Shown in pieces: positions 53,101 through 62,004 of a stretch of DNA of 64,000 nucleotides. Both the position numbers and the translations under genes were made by a program. Below the pieces are notes generated by a model, which saw only the letters and a program-made list of their open reading frames with translations, was not told where the DNA came from and searched no databases. The stretch comes from Pleurocapsa sp. PCC 7319 (GTDB taxonomy: Bacteria > Cyanobacteriota > Cyanobacteriia > Cyanobacteriales > Xenococcaceae). How positions within the stretch are numbered: the first letter of the stretch is position 1; every line of letters begins with the position of its first letter. The DNA is taken from NCBI RefSeq assembly GCF_000332195.1, contig NZ_KB235922.1:2256211-2320210 (forward strand), written 5' to 3'.

Positions 53101-56100
53101 AGACGCACGGAACTGGAACTTCTTTGGGAGATCCTATTGAAGTCAGTTCACTAAAAGCAGTGCTAATGGAAGGGAGAGAAGCAGATCAACTTTGCTGGAT
53201 AGGTTCAGTAAAAACCAATATTGGTCATCTGGAAGCGGCTGCAGGAATTGCTGGCTTGATTAAGGTAGTATTGTCATTAGAACACGATGAAATTCCACCT
53301 CATCTTCACTTAAATAAACTAAATCCCTATATTAAACTTGACAAAACTGCTATTCAGATCCCGACGCAACTTCAACAGTGGTCTACGATTGAACAATCTA
53401 AATTAGCAGGGGTTAGTGCTTTTGGCTTCGGAGGTACAAATGCCCATGTAATATTAGAATCAGCACCAATTCAATTCAAAATGTCCTACGGGGAAGGCAA
53501 AATTTTACAGAATAATTTGCCAGAAGACCGAAACTCTACAAAGTTGGTAGGTGAAAATTTACTTGAGCGTTCTGTTCATTTACTAACTCTCTCAGCTAAA
53601 ACAGAAACAGGTCTGAAAGATATAGTCAGTAATTATCAAAACCATTTGGAAAACCATCACTCATTAGAAATCGCAGATGTTTGTTTTACTGCTAATACAA
53701 AGCGATCTCATTTCAACCATCGCCTGGCTATTATTGCTTCTAACCGACAAGAATTAGTCGCTAAATTAGCAAAGATTAACTCGGGAGAAAACATCGCAGA
53801 TGTATTTTCCAAAGAGCTATTTAGTAATCACAAAACGCCCAAAATTGCCTTTCTGTTTACAGGGCAAGGCTCTCAATACACAAATATGGGATATCAACTC
53901 TATAAAACTCAACCAATATTTAAGCAAGCAATAAATAAATGTGCGGAGTTAATGAAACCGTATTTAGAGCAATCCTTATTATCTATCCTGTATCCAGAAA
54001 AGTGTGATAATAATCTTATTAATCAAACCAATTATGCCCAACCAAGTCTATTTGCGTTGGAGTATGCTTTGTTCCAACTATGGCAATCTTGGGGGGTAGT
54101 ACCTGATGCGGTATTGGGTCATAGTGTTGGTGAATATGTTGCTGCAGTAGTTGCTGGCGTAGTTAGTTTAGCAGATGGGGTTAAATTGGTAACTGCTAGA
54201 GCTAAACTCATGCAAAGCTTGCCAGCTACTGGGGAGATGGTAACAGTATTTGCTACTCCTGATGAAGTTCAAAAGGTCGTGACAGTCGATGGTCGACGTT
54301 TGAGCTTTGCAGTTTACAACAATCCTCAAAACACCACAATCTCTGGTGAGATTTCTGCCATCACGTTAGCTTGTAACACTTTCGCCAATGCTGGAATTGG
54401 ATTTAAAAAGTTGCGAACTTCTCATGCTTTTCACTCTGTACTAATGAAGCCTATTATAGCTGAATTTAGACAGATAATTGAGTCAATTTCCTACCATTCT
54501 GCGCAGATTCCCATAATTTCTAATCTCAATGGTCGACAGATAAACACAAATGAAATCAACGCCGAATATTGGTGTCAGCATATGTGGCAAACGGTAAGGT
54601 TTTCTGATGGCTTGCAAACCTTGGACCGATTAGGAGTAGACATATTTCTAGAGGTTGGTCCTAAACGAACTTTGAGGAGCATCGGTCAGCGACATCCATG
54701 TACTGATGATCGAGTCTGGTTGAATAGTCTGCGTTTTAACCAAGAAGATTGGATGGAGATGCTTAATAGCCTTGCTCAATTGTATGTCAGCGGAGTAAAA
54801 ATTGATTGGGTAGAATTTGACCGTGATTATGCTCGTCAAAGTATTTCGTTACCTACATATCCTTTTCAGCGCAAGAGCTACTGGATTGATGCAGTAGTAG
54901 AGATGAATCCTTCAACTTTTCAGAGCAGTTGTGAAAACTCAATATTAACCTCATCAAATTTATCTCCTACAAGTGTAGATATGACTAATAAGCAGCACCA
55001 ACAGAATATTTTAGAACAGCTACATATTAATATTGCTAAACTCCTTAGAGCAGAATTATCAGAAGTCGATGTAAATGCTCCTTTCCTAGAAATGGGTGCT
55101 GATTCGCTAGTGCTGGTGGAAGCGATTGGTCATGTCGAACGCGATTATGGCCTCAAAATTAGTATTCGACAAATATTTGAAGAGCTCACAACGATTTCCT
55201 TATTGGCTGAGTATATTCACAAGCAAATTCCGTCAGAAATTACATTACCAGAGATAGAGTCAGAGCCAGTAATGTCTGCAAATAGACAGTCAGCTAATAA
55301 TAATTCCTTAAAGAATCTTAAATTAAACAAATTTCCTTCTAAATCAGAAACCATTGTCGAAGTATCATCTAGAACAATAGTCTCTGCTGGTGGATTAGAA
55401 AGAATTATGCAGCAACAACTACAAGTAGTATCCGATACCATGTCCGATATTGTTGCTCAACAGCTGACAGTCTTGCAAAATCAGGTAGAAAATTTTAAAT
55501 CAGATCCTAATGATGCCGATGCAAAAAGGATAGATGCAGGAAAAAATCAGCCAGTTAAAACTGATGAATATTCGCAGTCTCGTTCATCAGCACTTAAAAT
55601 TTCAGAAAAATCTCAATCAGAATTGGTAGGGCAATTTATACACTCTTCCGAATTAAACCAATTTATCAACTTTTATACCCAACGAACATCCAGCTCCAAA
55701 AATGTGACACAAGATAGCCGTATTGTTCTAGCTGATAGCCGAGCCAGTGCAGGTTTTCGACCTTCTCTGAAAGAGTTGGTTTATCCGATTATTGGTGAGC
55801 GCGCTGAAGGTGCATACTTTTGGGATATTGATGGCAACAAATATATTGATCTCACCATGGGTTTTGGAGTGTTATTATTTGGACATAATCCTCAATTTGT
55901 GAAAAATGCAATTGGCGTTCAGATGGAACGCGGATTACAAATCGGTCCACAGGCTCAATTAGCTGGAGAGGCAGCTCGCTTACTCGCTGAACTTACTAAT
56001 ACAGAAAGAGTAGTTTTTTGTAACTCTGGTACTGAAGCCGTTATGACCGCAATTCGACTGGCACGGCATAAAACTAGCCGTAATAAGATAGTTATATTTA

Positions 56101-59100
56101 CTAATTCCTATCATGGTCACCTTGATGGAATTTTGGCCAAAGCTATGGACAATAAGGGACAGTCCATTCCTAGCACTACTGGCATAGCACCCATGACTGT
56201 GTCAGATGTATTAGTTCTGGAATATGGTAAAAATTCTGCTTTGAAAATTTTACAAGCTCATGTCTCCGAAATTGCAGCAGTGATTGTGGAACCAGTGCAA
56301 TCGCGTAATCTCGATTTGCAACCACGCGAGTTTTTGCACCAACTGCGTCATTTGACGAAAGTTAATGGCATTGCCTTAATCTTTGATGAAGTGTTATTGG
56401 GTTTTCGCATTCATCAAGGTGGTGCTCAGGCTTGGTTTGAGATAAATGCAGATATAGTCACCTATGGCAAAATTGTCGGTGGTGGTTTACCAATTGGGGT
56501 AGTAGCTGGCAGCAAAGAATATCTCAATGGTATTGATGGTGGTAGTTGGTCTTATGGGAATTCATCTTACCCATCAAGTGAGAAAACCTTCTTTGCTGGA
56601 ACATTCAACAAAAATCATCTGGGCATGGCTGTTTCTTGCGCGGTACTTCAATATTTAAAAGCAGCAGGTCCATCTCTACAAATAGAACTGAATCAACGCA
56701 CTCGGCAATTAGTGTCTACCCTTAACGATTTCTTTACAGCCGAAGATGTGCCGATTAAGGTGGTTAACTTCGGCTCAGTGTTTCGTTTTGACTTTAAAGG
56801 CAACTTCGACCTATTTTTCTATTATTTAATTTCCAAGGGGATATACATTTGGGAAGGGAGAGCCTGTTTTTTATCAACTGCCCATACTGATGATGATATC
56901 AACCAGATTGTGAAAGCTGTTCAAGCTACTGTCCAGGAAATGCGAGCTAACGGATTTTTGACTCAGTCATCCTCTAATAATAGAGCTTCATCTTTTATAC
57001 AGGAACAGGCTACAAAAGTTTCATCAACGACAACTACACAAGTTGAGAAATATGCTTTACCTTCATCAAGCAGGATTTGGAATCGACAGAAATCTATAAG
57101 CAGTCGAGCCAATAGAAAATCGGCTAATTTGAACAAAAAAATCAACTCTAACTCAGCCAGCAGTCAGAAAAAATTAGATTTTAGCTTGTATTACTTTGGT
57201 GAATATAAAGCGCAATTTAATAAAAATAAATATGATCTACTGTTTGCTGGAGCTAAATTTGCCGATCAGCATGATTTCACAGCGGTTTGGATTCCCGAAC
57301 GGCACTTTCATTCATTCGGAGGCTTTTCCCCCAATCCCTCTGTACTCGGAGCTGCTTTAGCTAGAGAAACAAACAAGATTCAACTTCGTGCAGGCAGTGT
57401 AGTCTTACCCTTGCATAATCCAATTCGAGTTGCGGAAGAATGGTCTGTTGTCGATAATTTATCTAAAGGACGAGTTGGAATTGCTTTTGCCTCTGGTTGG
57501 CACCCCAACGACTTTGTATTCGCGCCAGAGTCTTATGGCAACCATCGTGAATTAATGTTTCAAGGAATTGAAACTGTTGAGAAACTTTGGAGAGGAGAGT
57601 CTATTCCAATGCGCGGCGGGGCAGGTAACAAGATCAACGTGCAAAGTTTTCCTCTACCAATGCAGCCACAATTACCTACTTGGATTACTGTTGTTAATAA
57701 TCCAGAAACTTATATTAAAGCAGGTGAGATTGGAGCTGGTGTTCTGACTAATTTGATGAACCAAAATATAGAAGATTTGGCGGAAAAAATTGCTCTCTAC
57801 CGTGAATCACTATCTAAAAACGGTTATGATTCGGCATCTGGCAAGGTCACAGTTTTACTTCACACTTTCATAGGTAAAGATCTAGTTTTTGTTCGGCAGC
57901 AAGCACGTCAGCCCTTTTGTAATTATTTAAAATCTTCCTTAGGACTATTTCAAAATTTAGTCAAAAGTCATGGACTGCAAGTTGATATTGACAGTCTTTC
58001 TGCGGATGATGAAAATTTCATTTTGTCGGCTGCTTATGAACGCTATGTGCAAAACAGTGCCTTGATCGGTACTCCCGATTCCTGCGCTTCCATCGTTGAT
58101 AATTTACTGGCTATCGGCGTTGATGAAATAGCCTGTTTTATTGATTTTGGTGTTAATTCAGATGTCGTGTTAACAAGCTTACCTTACATCGATCAACTCA
58201 GAGAACGTTATCAGAACTCTACAGCGCACCCTGTTGAAAAAAATTTTTATATTAATAATGGAGATTCTTCTAACGCTTCAAAATCAAGCGATTGGTACCC
58301 CTTGAGTATTTCACAAAAACGATTTAGTCGCTTATCCCAATTAGGTGAAGCTGGTAAAAAAGCAGGCAACAATGGTTTTACTATCAAGTTTAGCAGAGCA
58401 GTCAATAGCACCATTTTAAGGAATGCTTGGCAAGAATTAGTAGCTCGACATGACTGTTTAAAAACTGTTATTAATGTCTCTCAAGAAATACAGAAATTGA
58501 GTGATAGTGTTCTTGCTTCTTTTGTTGAAGTCGAAGAAGACAATTTAGACATTTTGAAAATACAGGCGAATCAATCATTTGATTTAGTGAATGGTCCACT
58601 AATTAAAGCTACTTTAGTTAAAACTGACAATTCGGAATATTACTTTTGCTTAGTAGGTCACCATACAGCTATTGGTGGCTATTCTTTTGCTATTCTTCTC
58701 CAGGAATTATTCACCATATATCAAGCTTATAGAAATAAAACAATACCAAAATTAAATTCACCTTTTAATTATCGAGGCTATGTCAATGAAGAATCTCAGC
58801 TATTTTCCAAAGAAGCATTGTCTTATTGGCTCGAACAATATAAGCAATATAATCCTCGATCTTTATTTAAATCTATTAACTTTAATGAGAAACCTTTTGT
58901 AAGCAGACGATTACACTGTTTGGTTAAAATTAAATCTCTTAAAGATAGCTTTAAGAGATTTAGTAGGCTAATGAACTGTTCCCCTTTCATTATGTTATTC
59001 TCTCTTTTTCAAAATTATTTGCATCAAGAATTTAAACAAGATGTATTCATTATTAACGTTCCAAATGCCACTGGAAATGCTAATTTAGCTGGTTGTTGTG

Positions 59101-59492
59101 TTAATATATTACCAATCATTTGTGGCAAAAAAGGTTGGAAAGAAAACCCAGAACATTTTCTTAAAGAAGTCAAACAGGACTTCTTTGAAGCATTTGAACA
59201 GCGAAACTTTAATTATCAACATTGGTTAGAGGTAATTAAGCTACCATCAAAAATTAGTCAGGTTAGTTTCAACTTGGATCGCAAAATAAATTTGTCGCTC
59301 TTGGATAATAATACTCTTGAACTAATAACCTTGCCTGTTAATCACGCTGAATTTCCTCTAATGGTCAATGTTTTAGAATTAGAAAATGCTTTAAAAATTG
59401 AAATTGATTATCAAAAGCAATATTTTACGCAGGTAAAAGCAAAAAGAATATTGTCAGATTTTAGTCTAATAATAAAGCAATATTTTTCTTAG
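50178..59492 (+). CDS. Hybrid FAAL-PKS-aminotransferase-monooxygenase-NRPS megasynthase (MicA-like)
   Basis: 3104 residues. Order: fatty-acyl-AMP ligase (1-590; YTSGSTGTPKG about 165, GWLPLFHDMGLIG), ACP1 (about 600-670, GLNSV), KS (about 688-1110; Cys in DTACSSS about 837, His in HGTGTSLGDP and NIGHLEAAAG), AT (about 1220-1510; GHSVGE about 1314, HAFH about 1417, pointing to malonyl), ACP2 (MGADSLV about 1639), class-III aminotransferase (about 1860-2290; Lys in TYGKIVGGG), luciferase-like FMN monooxygenase (about 2333-2670), C domain (about 2708-3104). This matches microginin MicA, which makes a 3-amino-2-hydroxy fatty acid. No KR is present, as expected if the keto group is transaminated. 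The C motif reads HHTAIGG, with Gly for Asp. Confidence 0.9.
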   Translation: MVEYLLDILGNRAQHQSEQQAYIFLQDGETEKQSITYQELDRQAKAVASILQSWKGERALLMYPSGLEFITAFFGCLYAGVIAVPVYPPRRNRNLSRLLSIVNDAQAGIVLTTTSILKNIDQRWEKQPELAQLKLIATDTLTSDSQAKFTVQSVNSKALAFLQYTSGSTGTPKGVMVSHENIIHNQQLIQQAFGHNKKTIFVGWLPLFHDMGLIGNVIQPMYLGIPCILMPPAAFLQKPIRWLQAISKYRATTSGGPNFAYDLCVNKIRPEELVHLDLRSWDLAFNGAEPVRAETLKNFAHKFAACGFRASAFYPCYGMAESTLLATGGNKHQKAVIREVKAEDIKKNLVVNSESLSPGSREFVGCGYSRLGTKVVIVNQDSLTSCEMGKIGEIWLSGDSIAAGYWNLLEATQETFQAYLQDTGEGPFLRTGDLGFLDNKELFVTGRLKDLIIIRGQNHYPQDIEITVEKSHPALRKNSSAAFTINVADGEGLVVVCEIERTYLRKLNPDDIVRELKIAISIEHELDLHGVMLLKPGSIPKTSSGKIQRRVCKTRFLESKLNNVIWKWLDNNQQLSIEPSSNSSAKFAPEHSQTTAEIEIWLLSKIAKMQQIPIESVDLQQPLAVYGLNSVKAVTIAAELGEWLSIEVEPTIAYDYPSIRALAKHLGKQNYPDHALPATTNFQPKHETIAIIGKGCRLPKAENPEAFWSLLRTGRDAISRVPVSRWDSDNEWGGFLDRVNQFDPQFFNISPREANNIDPQQRLLLEVGWEALENAGLVAEKLAGSRSGIFIGISSGDYAKLAENLHTTEAYYGTGNALSVAANRLSYFLDWHGPSWAVDTACSSSLVAVHQACQSLLLGECNLALAGGVNLILSPQLTMTFSDAKMMAADGRCKTFDAEADGYVRSEGCGVVVLKRLSDAIADGDNIQAVIRGSAVNHDGLTNGLTAPNGNYQQEVIRLALAQAGVRPNQISYVETHGTGTSLGDPIEVSSLKAVLMEGREADQLCWIGSVKTNIGHLEAAAGIAGLIKVVLSLEHDEIPPHLHLNKLNPYIKLDKTAIQIPTQLQQWSTIEQSKLAGVSAFGFGGTNAHVILESAPIQFKMSYGEGKILQNNLPEDRNSTKLVGENLLERSVHLLTLSAKTETGLKDIVSNYQNHLENHHSLEIADVCFTANTKRSHFNHRLAIIASNRQELVAKLAKINSGENIADVFSKELFSNHKTPKIAFLFTGQGSQYTNMGYQLYKTQPIFKQAINKCAELMKPYLEQSLLSILYPEKCDNNLINQTNYAQPSLFALEYALFQLWQSWGVVPDAVLGHSVGEYVAAVVAGVVSLADGVKLVTARAKLMQSLPATGEMVTVFATPDEVQKVVTVDGRRLSFAVYNNPQNTTISGEISAITLACNTFANAGIGFKKLRTSHAFHSVLMKPIIAEFRQIIESISYHSAQIPIISNLNGRQINTNEINAEYWCQHMWQTVRFSDGLQTLDRLGVDIFLEVGPKRTLRSIGQRHPCTDDRVWLNSLRFNQEDWMEMLNSLAQLYVSGVKIDWVEFDRDYARQSISLPTYPFQRKSYWIDAVVEMNPSTFQSSCENSILTSSNLSPTSVDMTNKQHQQNILEQLHINIAKLLRAELSEVDVNAPFLEMGADSLVLVEAIGHVERDYGLKISIRQIFEELTTISLLAEYIHKQIPSEITLPEIESEPVMSANRQSANNNSLKNLKLNKFPSKSETIVEVSSRTIVSAGGLERIMQQQLQVVSDTMSDIVAQQLTVLQNQVENFKSDPNDADAKRIDAGKNQPVKTDEYSQSRSSALKISEKSQSELVGQFIHSSELNQFINFYTQRTSSSKNVTQDSRIVLADSRASAGFRPSLKELVYPIIGERAEGAYFWDIDGNKYIDLTMGFGVLLFGHNPQFVKNAIGVQMERGLQIGPQAQLAGEAARLLAELTNTERVVFCNSGTEAVMTAIRLARHKTSRNKIVIFTNSYHGHLDGILAKAMDNKGQSIPSTTGIAPMTVSDVLVLEYGKNSALKILQAHVSEIAAVIVEPVQSRNLDLQPREFLHQLRHLTKVNGIALIFDEVLLGFRIHQGGAQAWFEINADIVTYGKIVGGGLPIGVVAGSKEYLNGIDGGSWSYGNSSYPSSEKTFFAGTFNKNHLGMAVSCAVLQYLKAAGPSLQIELNQRTRQLVSTLNDFFTAEDVPIKVVNFGSVFRFDFKGNFDLFFYYLISKGIYIWEGRACFLSTAHTDDDINQIVKAVQATVQEMRANGFLTQSSSNNRASSFIQEQATKVSSTTTTQVEKYALPSSSRIWNRQKSISSRANRKSANLNKKINSNSASSQKKLDFSLYYFGEYKAQFNKNKYDLLFAGAKFADQHDFTAVWIPERHFHSFGGFSPNPSVLGAALARETNKIQLRAGSVVLPLHNPIRVAEEWSVVDNLSKGRVGIAFASGWHPNDFVFAPESYGNHRELMFQGIETVEKLWRGESIPMRGGAGNKINVQSFPLPMQPQLPTWITVVNNPETYIKAGEIGAGVLTNLMNQNIEDLAEKIALYRESLSKNGYDSASGKVTVLLHTFIGKDLVFVRQQARQPFCNYLKSSLGLFQNLVKSHGLQVDIDSLSADDENFILSAAYERYVQNSALIGTPDSCASIVDNLLAIGVDEIACFIDFGVNSDVVLTSLPYIDQLRERYQNSTAHPVEKNFYINNGDSSNASKSSDWYPLSISQKRFSRLSQLGEAGKKAGNNGFTIKFSRAVNSTILRNAWQELVARHDCLKTVINVSQEIQKLSDSVLASFVEVEEDNLDILKIQANQSFDLVNGPLIKATLVKTDNSEYYFCLVGHHTAIGGYSFAILLQELFTIYQAYRNKTIPKLNSPFNYRGYVNEESQLFSKEALSYWLEQYKQYNPRSLFKSINFNEKPFVSRRLHCLVKIKSLKDSFKRFSRLMNCSPFIMLFSLFQNYLHQEFKQDVFIINVPNATGNANLAGCCVNILPIICGKKGWKENPEHFLKEVKQDFFEAFEQRNFNYQHWLEVIKLPSKISQVSFNLDRKINLSLLDNNTLELITLPVNHAEFPLMVNVLELENALKIEIDYQKQYFTQVKAKRILSDFSLIIKQYFS

Positions 59493-59776
59493 TTAATTTA
59501 CATAAAGTATTAGCTTTAGTTTTCTTTTTTCAAGTAACATGAGTATTATCAAATATGCCAGCCTAAAATTAAGATTAGCAAGAAAAAAAAGCAAACAGGC
59601 ACTCTTTTGCATTATATCTGTATATAAGATTTATGAATCATATGCATATTATGCATTTATAGCAGATGAGCAAACCAAGTTTTAAGAGTTATTAATGTAC
59701 AAAGCTACTCTACCATAAATAATATTGACCCAGTTTAATTAACTGACAAACATATCAAATACTTAAAAGTTTTATC

Positions 59777-60625
59777 ATGATGAATAAAATACCTACCGCA
59801 AGAGAAATTAGTCGTCAAGCTATTCGTAATAGTATTGCTGTCTCTGATTGGGAACGCAATTGGCAGTTTTCTCAAAATTTAATTAAGAAGATCAATGCTC
59901 ATCATACTTTGAAGCACCCGACAATTAAAGCGTTTAGTGATGGAGAAGTCACATTTGAGCAAATGTCGCAATTTCATTTAGAATTTTCCTATGCGGTTGT
60001 TCAAATTTTTATTGATGCTATCATCCAAGCGATGTCCACCGCTTCTCAGCTAGAAACTCGTTTAGGATTGGAGGCGAAATCAGCAGCACGTTTTCTATTA
60101 CAATTTAATCTGCTTGAGGAATTAGGATTTACACCTGGCATCGATACAGATGGTTCTTTTTGCGGTAATTATCGTTTTTCTCATTGTATTCAATATGATG
60201 AAACTCTATCTCAATTAGGAGTTACACCGACAGCCCTAGCAAGCTATATACCGACAACTTCCTCTATTGCTTGTCGTGCAGCTTTCGAAAGCTGCTACGG
60301 CGATCACGTAATGATGTGTGCAATATTAGCAGTGGGGGAAACTCTTTTTCATAACCTCGCAACTCCCTGGGCAATAGGTGTATCTAAAGTAACTGATATT
60401 GATATTACTAAAGGGTTTCATAGCATTCATGTGGAAGATGAAATTGGTCAATCAATTGAAGATGTTCATTCCGAAGAAGGTTGGATGTTGTTCGCGCAGG
60501 CAGTAACGCCTGAACGTTATGAAGAAATACAATATAAAGTTGATATTTGGTTAACAATTTGGTCATCTTTTTTGAAAGATGCAATCTCCGAACATTCAGT
60601 TAGTAACTTTGCTTTACTCAATTAA
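59777..60625 (+). CDS. Haem-oxygenase-like (possibly diiron) oxidase/oxygenase
   Basis: 282 residues, all helical, of the TenA/haem-oxygenase-like superfamily: MSQFHLEFSYAVVQIFIDAI, FNLLEELGF, MMCAILAVGETLFHN and FHSIHVEDEIGQSIEDVHSE. The Glu and His residues in these helices fit the metal-ligand pattern of the haem-oxygenase-like diiron (HDO) family, which includes UndA, BesC and SznF. Such enzymes cut or oxidise fatty acids and amines. It follows the megasynthase by 285 bases on the same strand and may modify the fatty acid or the beta-amino group. A small distance separates two possible ATGs (59777, 59780). Confidence 0.7.
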   Translation: MMNKIPTAREISRQAIRNSIAVSDWERNWQFSQNLIKKINAHHTLKHPTIKAFSDGEVTFEQMSQFHLEFSYAVVQIFIDAIIQAMSTASQLETRLGLEAKSAARFLLQFNLLEELGFTPGIDTDGSFCGNYRFSHCIQYDETLSQLGVTPTALASYIPTTSSIACRAAFESCYGDHVMMCAILAVGETLFHNLATPWAIGVSKVTDIDITKGFHSIHVEDEIGQSIEDVHSEEGWMLFAQAVTPERYEEIQYKVDIWLTIWSSFLKDAISEHSVSNFALLN

Positions 60626-61295
60626 GAATTCTTTAGTTTTCAATGGTATTGTTGCACAAACAAAAATTGCAGAGGACAAAAACTTGAAAATGGTAGATTA
60701 AAACTAATCACGGCGTTGATGAGTGCGTAATGCTATGGAGCTTAAAATAAAATGGTCAAATTACTTGTTGAGCAATGGACTATCCTTAATGCAAATCCTT
60801 AAAGAAGAAGAAAAAAGGCTTTCGTCGTGGAAAACAATGCTACAAATGCAAAGATTGTCCTAAAGGATACCGGGCGTTGGTAACTTGAGGTATGATTTTG
60901 TAAAATGCGATCGCTAATGAACAAATCAGCCAGAGTTAAACATTAATGCAATGCCCTGAATGCAAATCGACTCACACAAATAAAAATGGTAAGAAGAAAG
61001 GTAAACAGAATTATCTTTGTGTAGAATGCGGTCGGCAATTTTTAGACTGCTATCAAACATACAGAGGTTACTCTAACCAATTCAAACGAGAGTGTTTAAA
61101 AATGTATTTCAACGGCATGGGTTTAAGAGCAATAGGAAGAGTAAAAGGGGTAAGCCATGTTGCAATAATGAATTGGATTAGAAAAGTGGGAGAATTATTA
61201 CCAGATATATATGAGCCAGAAACAATTCCACAAGTAGGAGAATTAGATGAGCTTGAAACATTCGTTGGATGTAAAAAAACAAAATTTGGCTCTGG

Positions 61296-61346
61296 AGCGG
61301 GCGCGTATGCGCCCAGTGCCGTTGCTTTGCAACGGTCAGATGCGTA
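61296..61346. repeat. Palindromic hairpin array in InsB (first)
   Basis: GGGCGC-GTAT-GCGCCC (61299-61314), junction AGTG, then CCGTTGC-TTT-GCAACGG (61319-61335) and TCAGATGCG. Same design as the array in the replication gene. Confidence 0.8.
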
Positions 61347-61446
61347 ACGCCTGTAATTTAGGGGTGGGTGCTTGGAGACCATAGTGCTGAAACATTCCAA
61401 CCGTTATGGGAAATAGTAGAAAAATGGCAATGCTATTTCTATGTAA

Positions 61447-61502
61447 CGCGGACGCGAATGCGTCCTAGTCGTCGAAGACGACGATCTGCGCTACGCGCTG
61501 CG
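61447..61502. repeat. Palindromic hairpin array in InsB (second)
   Basis: GGACGC-GAAT-GCGTCC (61450-61465), junction TA, then GTCGTC-GAA-GACGAC (61468-61482), identical to the module at 15504-15518, and GCGC-TAC-GCGC. Confidence 0.8.
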
Positions 61503-62004
61503 GTGGAAAGTTTATCAAGGTTTTATTGCAGATGGAGATCAAATCGTCTGCAAAACCTATATGACAAGAGTTGAAGGGAAAAATACTAGACTGAGGCATT
61601 ACCTAGCAAGATTAAAAAGAAAAACTCTTTGCTATTCCAAATCTGAAGTAATGCTGAAACACTCAATTCGATTACTTATTCATTATCTTAAATTTTGGGA
61701 TGTCCCAGTTCCTTATAGCGATCACATTATTTAAGCTTTCATATCCTAATTTACCAACGCCGGATACCGCTTCGCATATGGCTGCCAATATGTCGAAAAC
61801 CCGAAACCAAGCTCATATCCACATGAAGTTGAACAACTATGCTTAAAAATGTATCTCAGCGGCATGGGATTTAGAACGATCGCGAGAGTTACCGATATAG
61901 ATCTTGGAACAATTATTAACTGGGTCAAAGAAAAAGGGAAAACGCTGTCTGACGAGCCTTAATAGTACTATCAATAGCAAATTACAACTTAAAAATTGAA
62001 AATT

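Larger units (their letters stand above)
60946..61734 (+). pseudogene. IS1-family transposase InsA/InsB interrupted by two hairpin arrays
   Basis: InsA is intact up to the A-run (MQCPECKSTHTNKNGKKKGK, IGRVKGVSHVAIMNWIRKVG, VGCKKTKFGSG). The first hairpin array (61296-61346) replaces about 40 bases of InsB. Normal InsB sequence resumes (GWVLGDHSAETFQPLWEIVE-like, then WQCYFYVT) and is broken again by the second array (61447-61502). The rest (GWKVYQGFIADGDQIVCKTY ... RLRHYLARLKRK ... HYLKFWDVPVPYSDHII) is uninterrupted. This gives an empty-site reference for the 60-bp element in the copies at 35-36 kb. Confidence 0.8.
60873..61761 (+). mobile_element. IS1-family element, 889 bp, with 8-bp target duplication
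   Basis: The left end is GGCGTTGGTAACTTGAGG and the right end, read inward, GGCGTTGGTAAATTAGGA. They are flanked by GGATACCG at 60865-60872 and 61762-61769. Its transposase gene is broken by two hairpin insertions. Confidence 0.9.
60800..61961 (+). pseudogene. Second IS1-family InsA gene, split by an inserted IS1 copy
   Basis: Left of the inserted element the frame reads GFRRGKQCYKCKDCPKGYR; right of it FAYGCQYVENPKPSSYPHEV, then KMYLSGMGFRTIARVTDIDL and IINWVKEKGKTLSDEP with a stop at about 61961. Removing the insertion and one 8-bp duplication joins the halves. It is an IS1-type zinc-ribbon plus helix-turn-helix protein, different from the inserted copy, with no InsB part seen. Confidence 0.6.
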
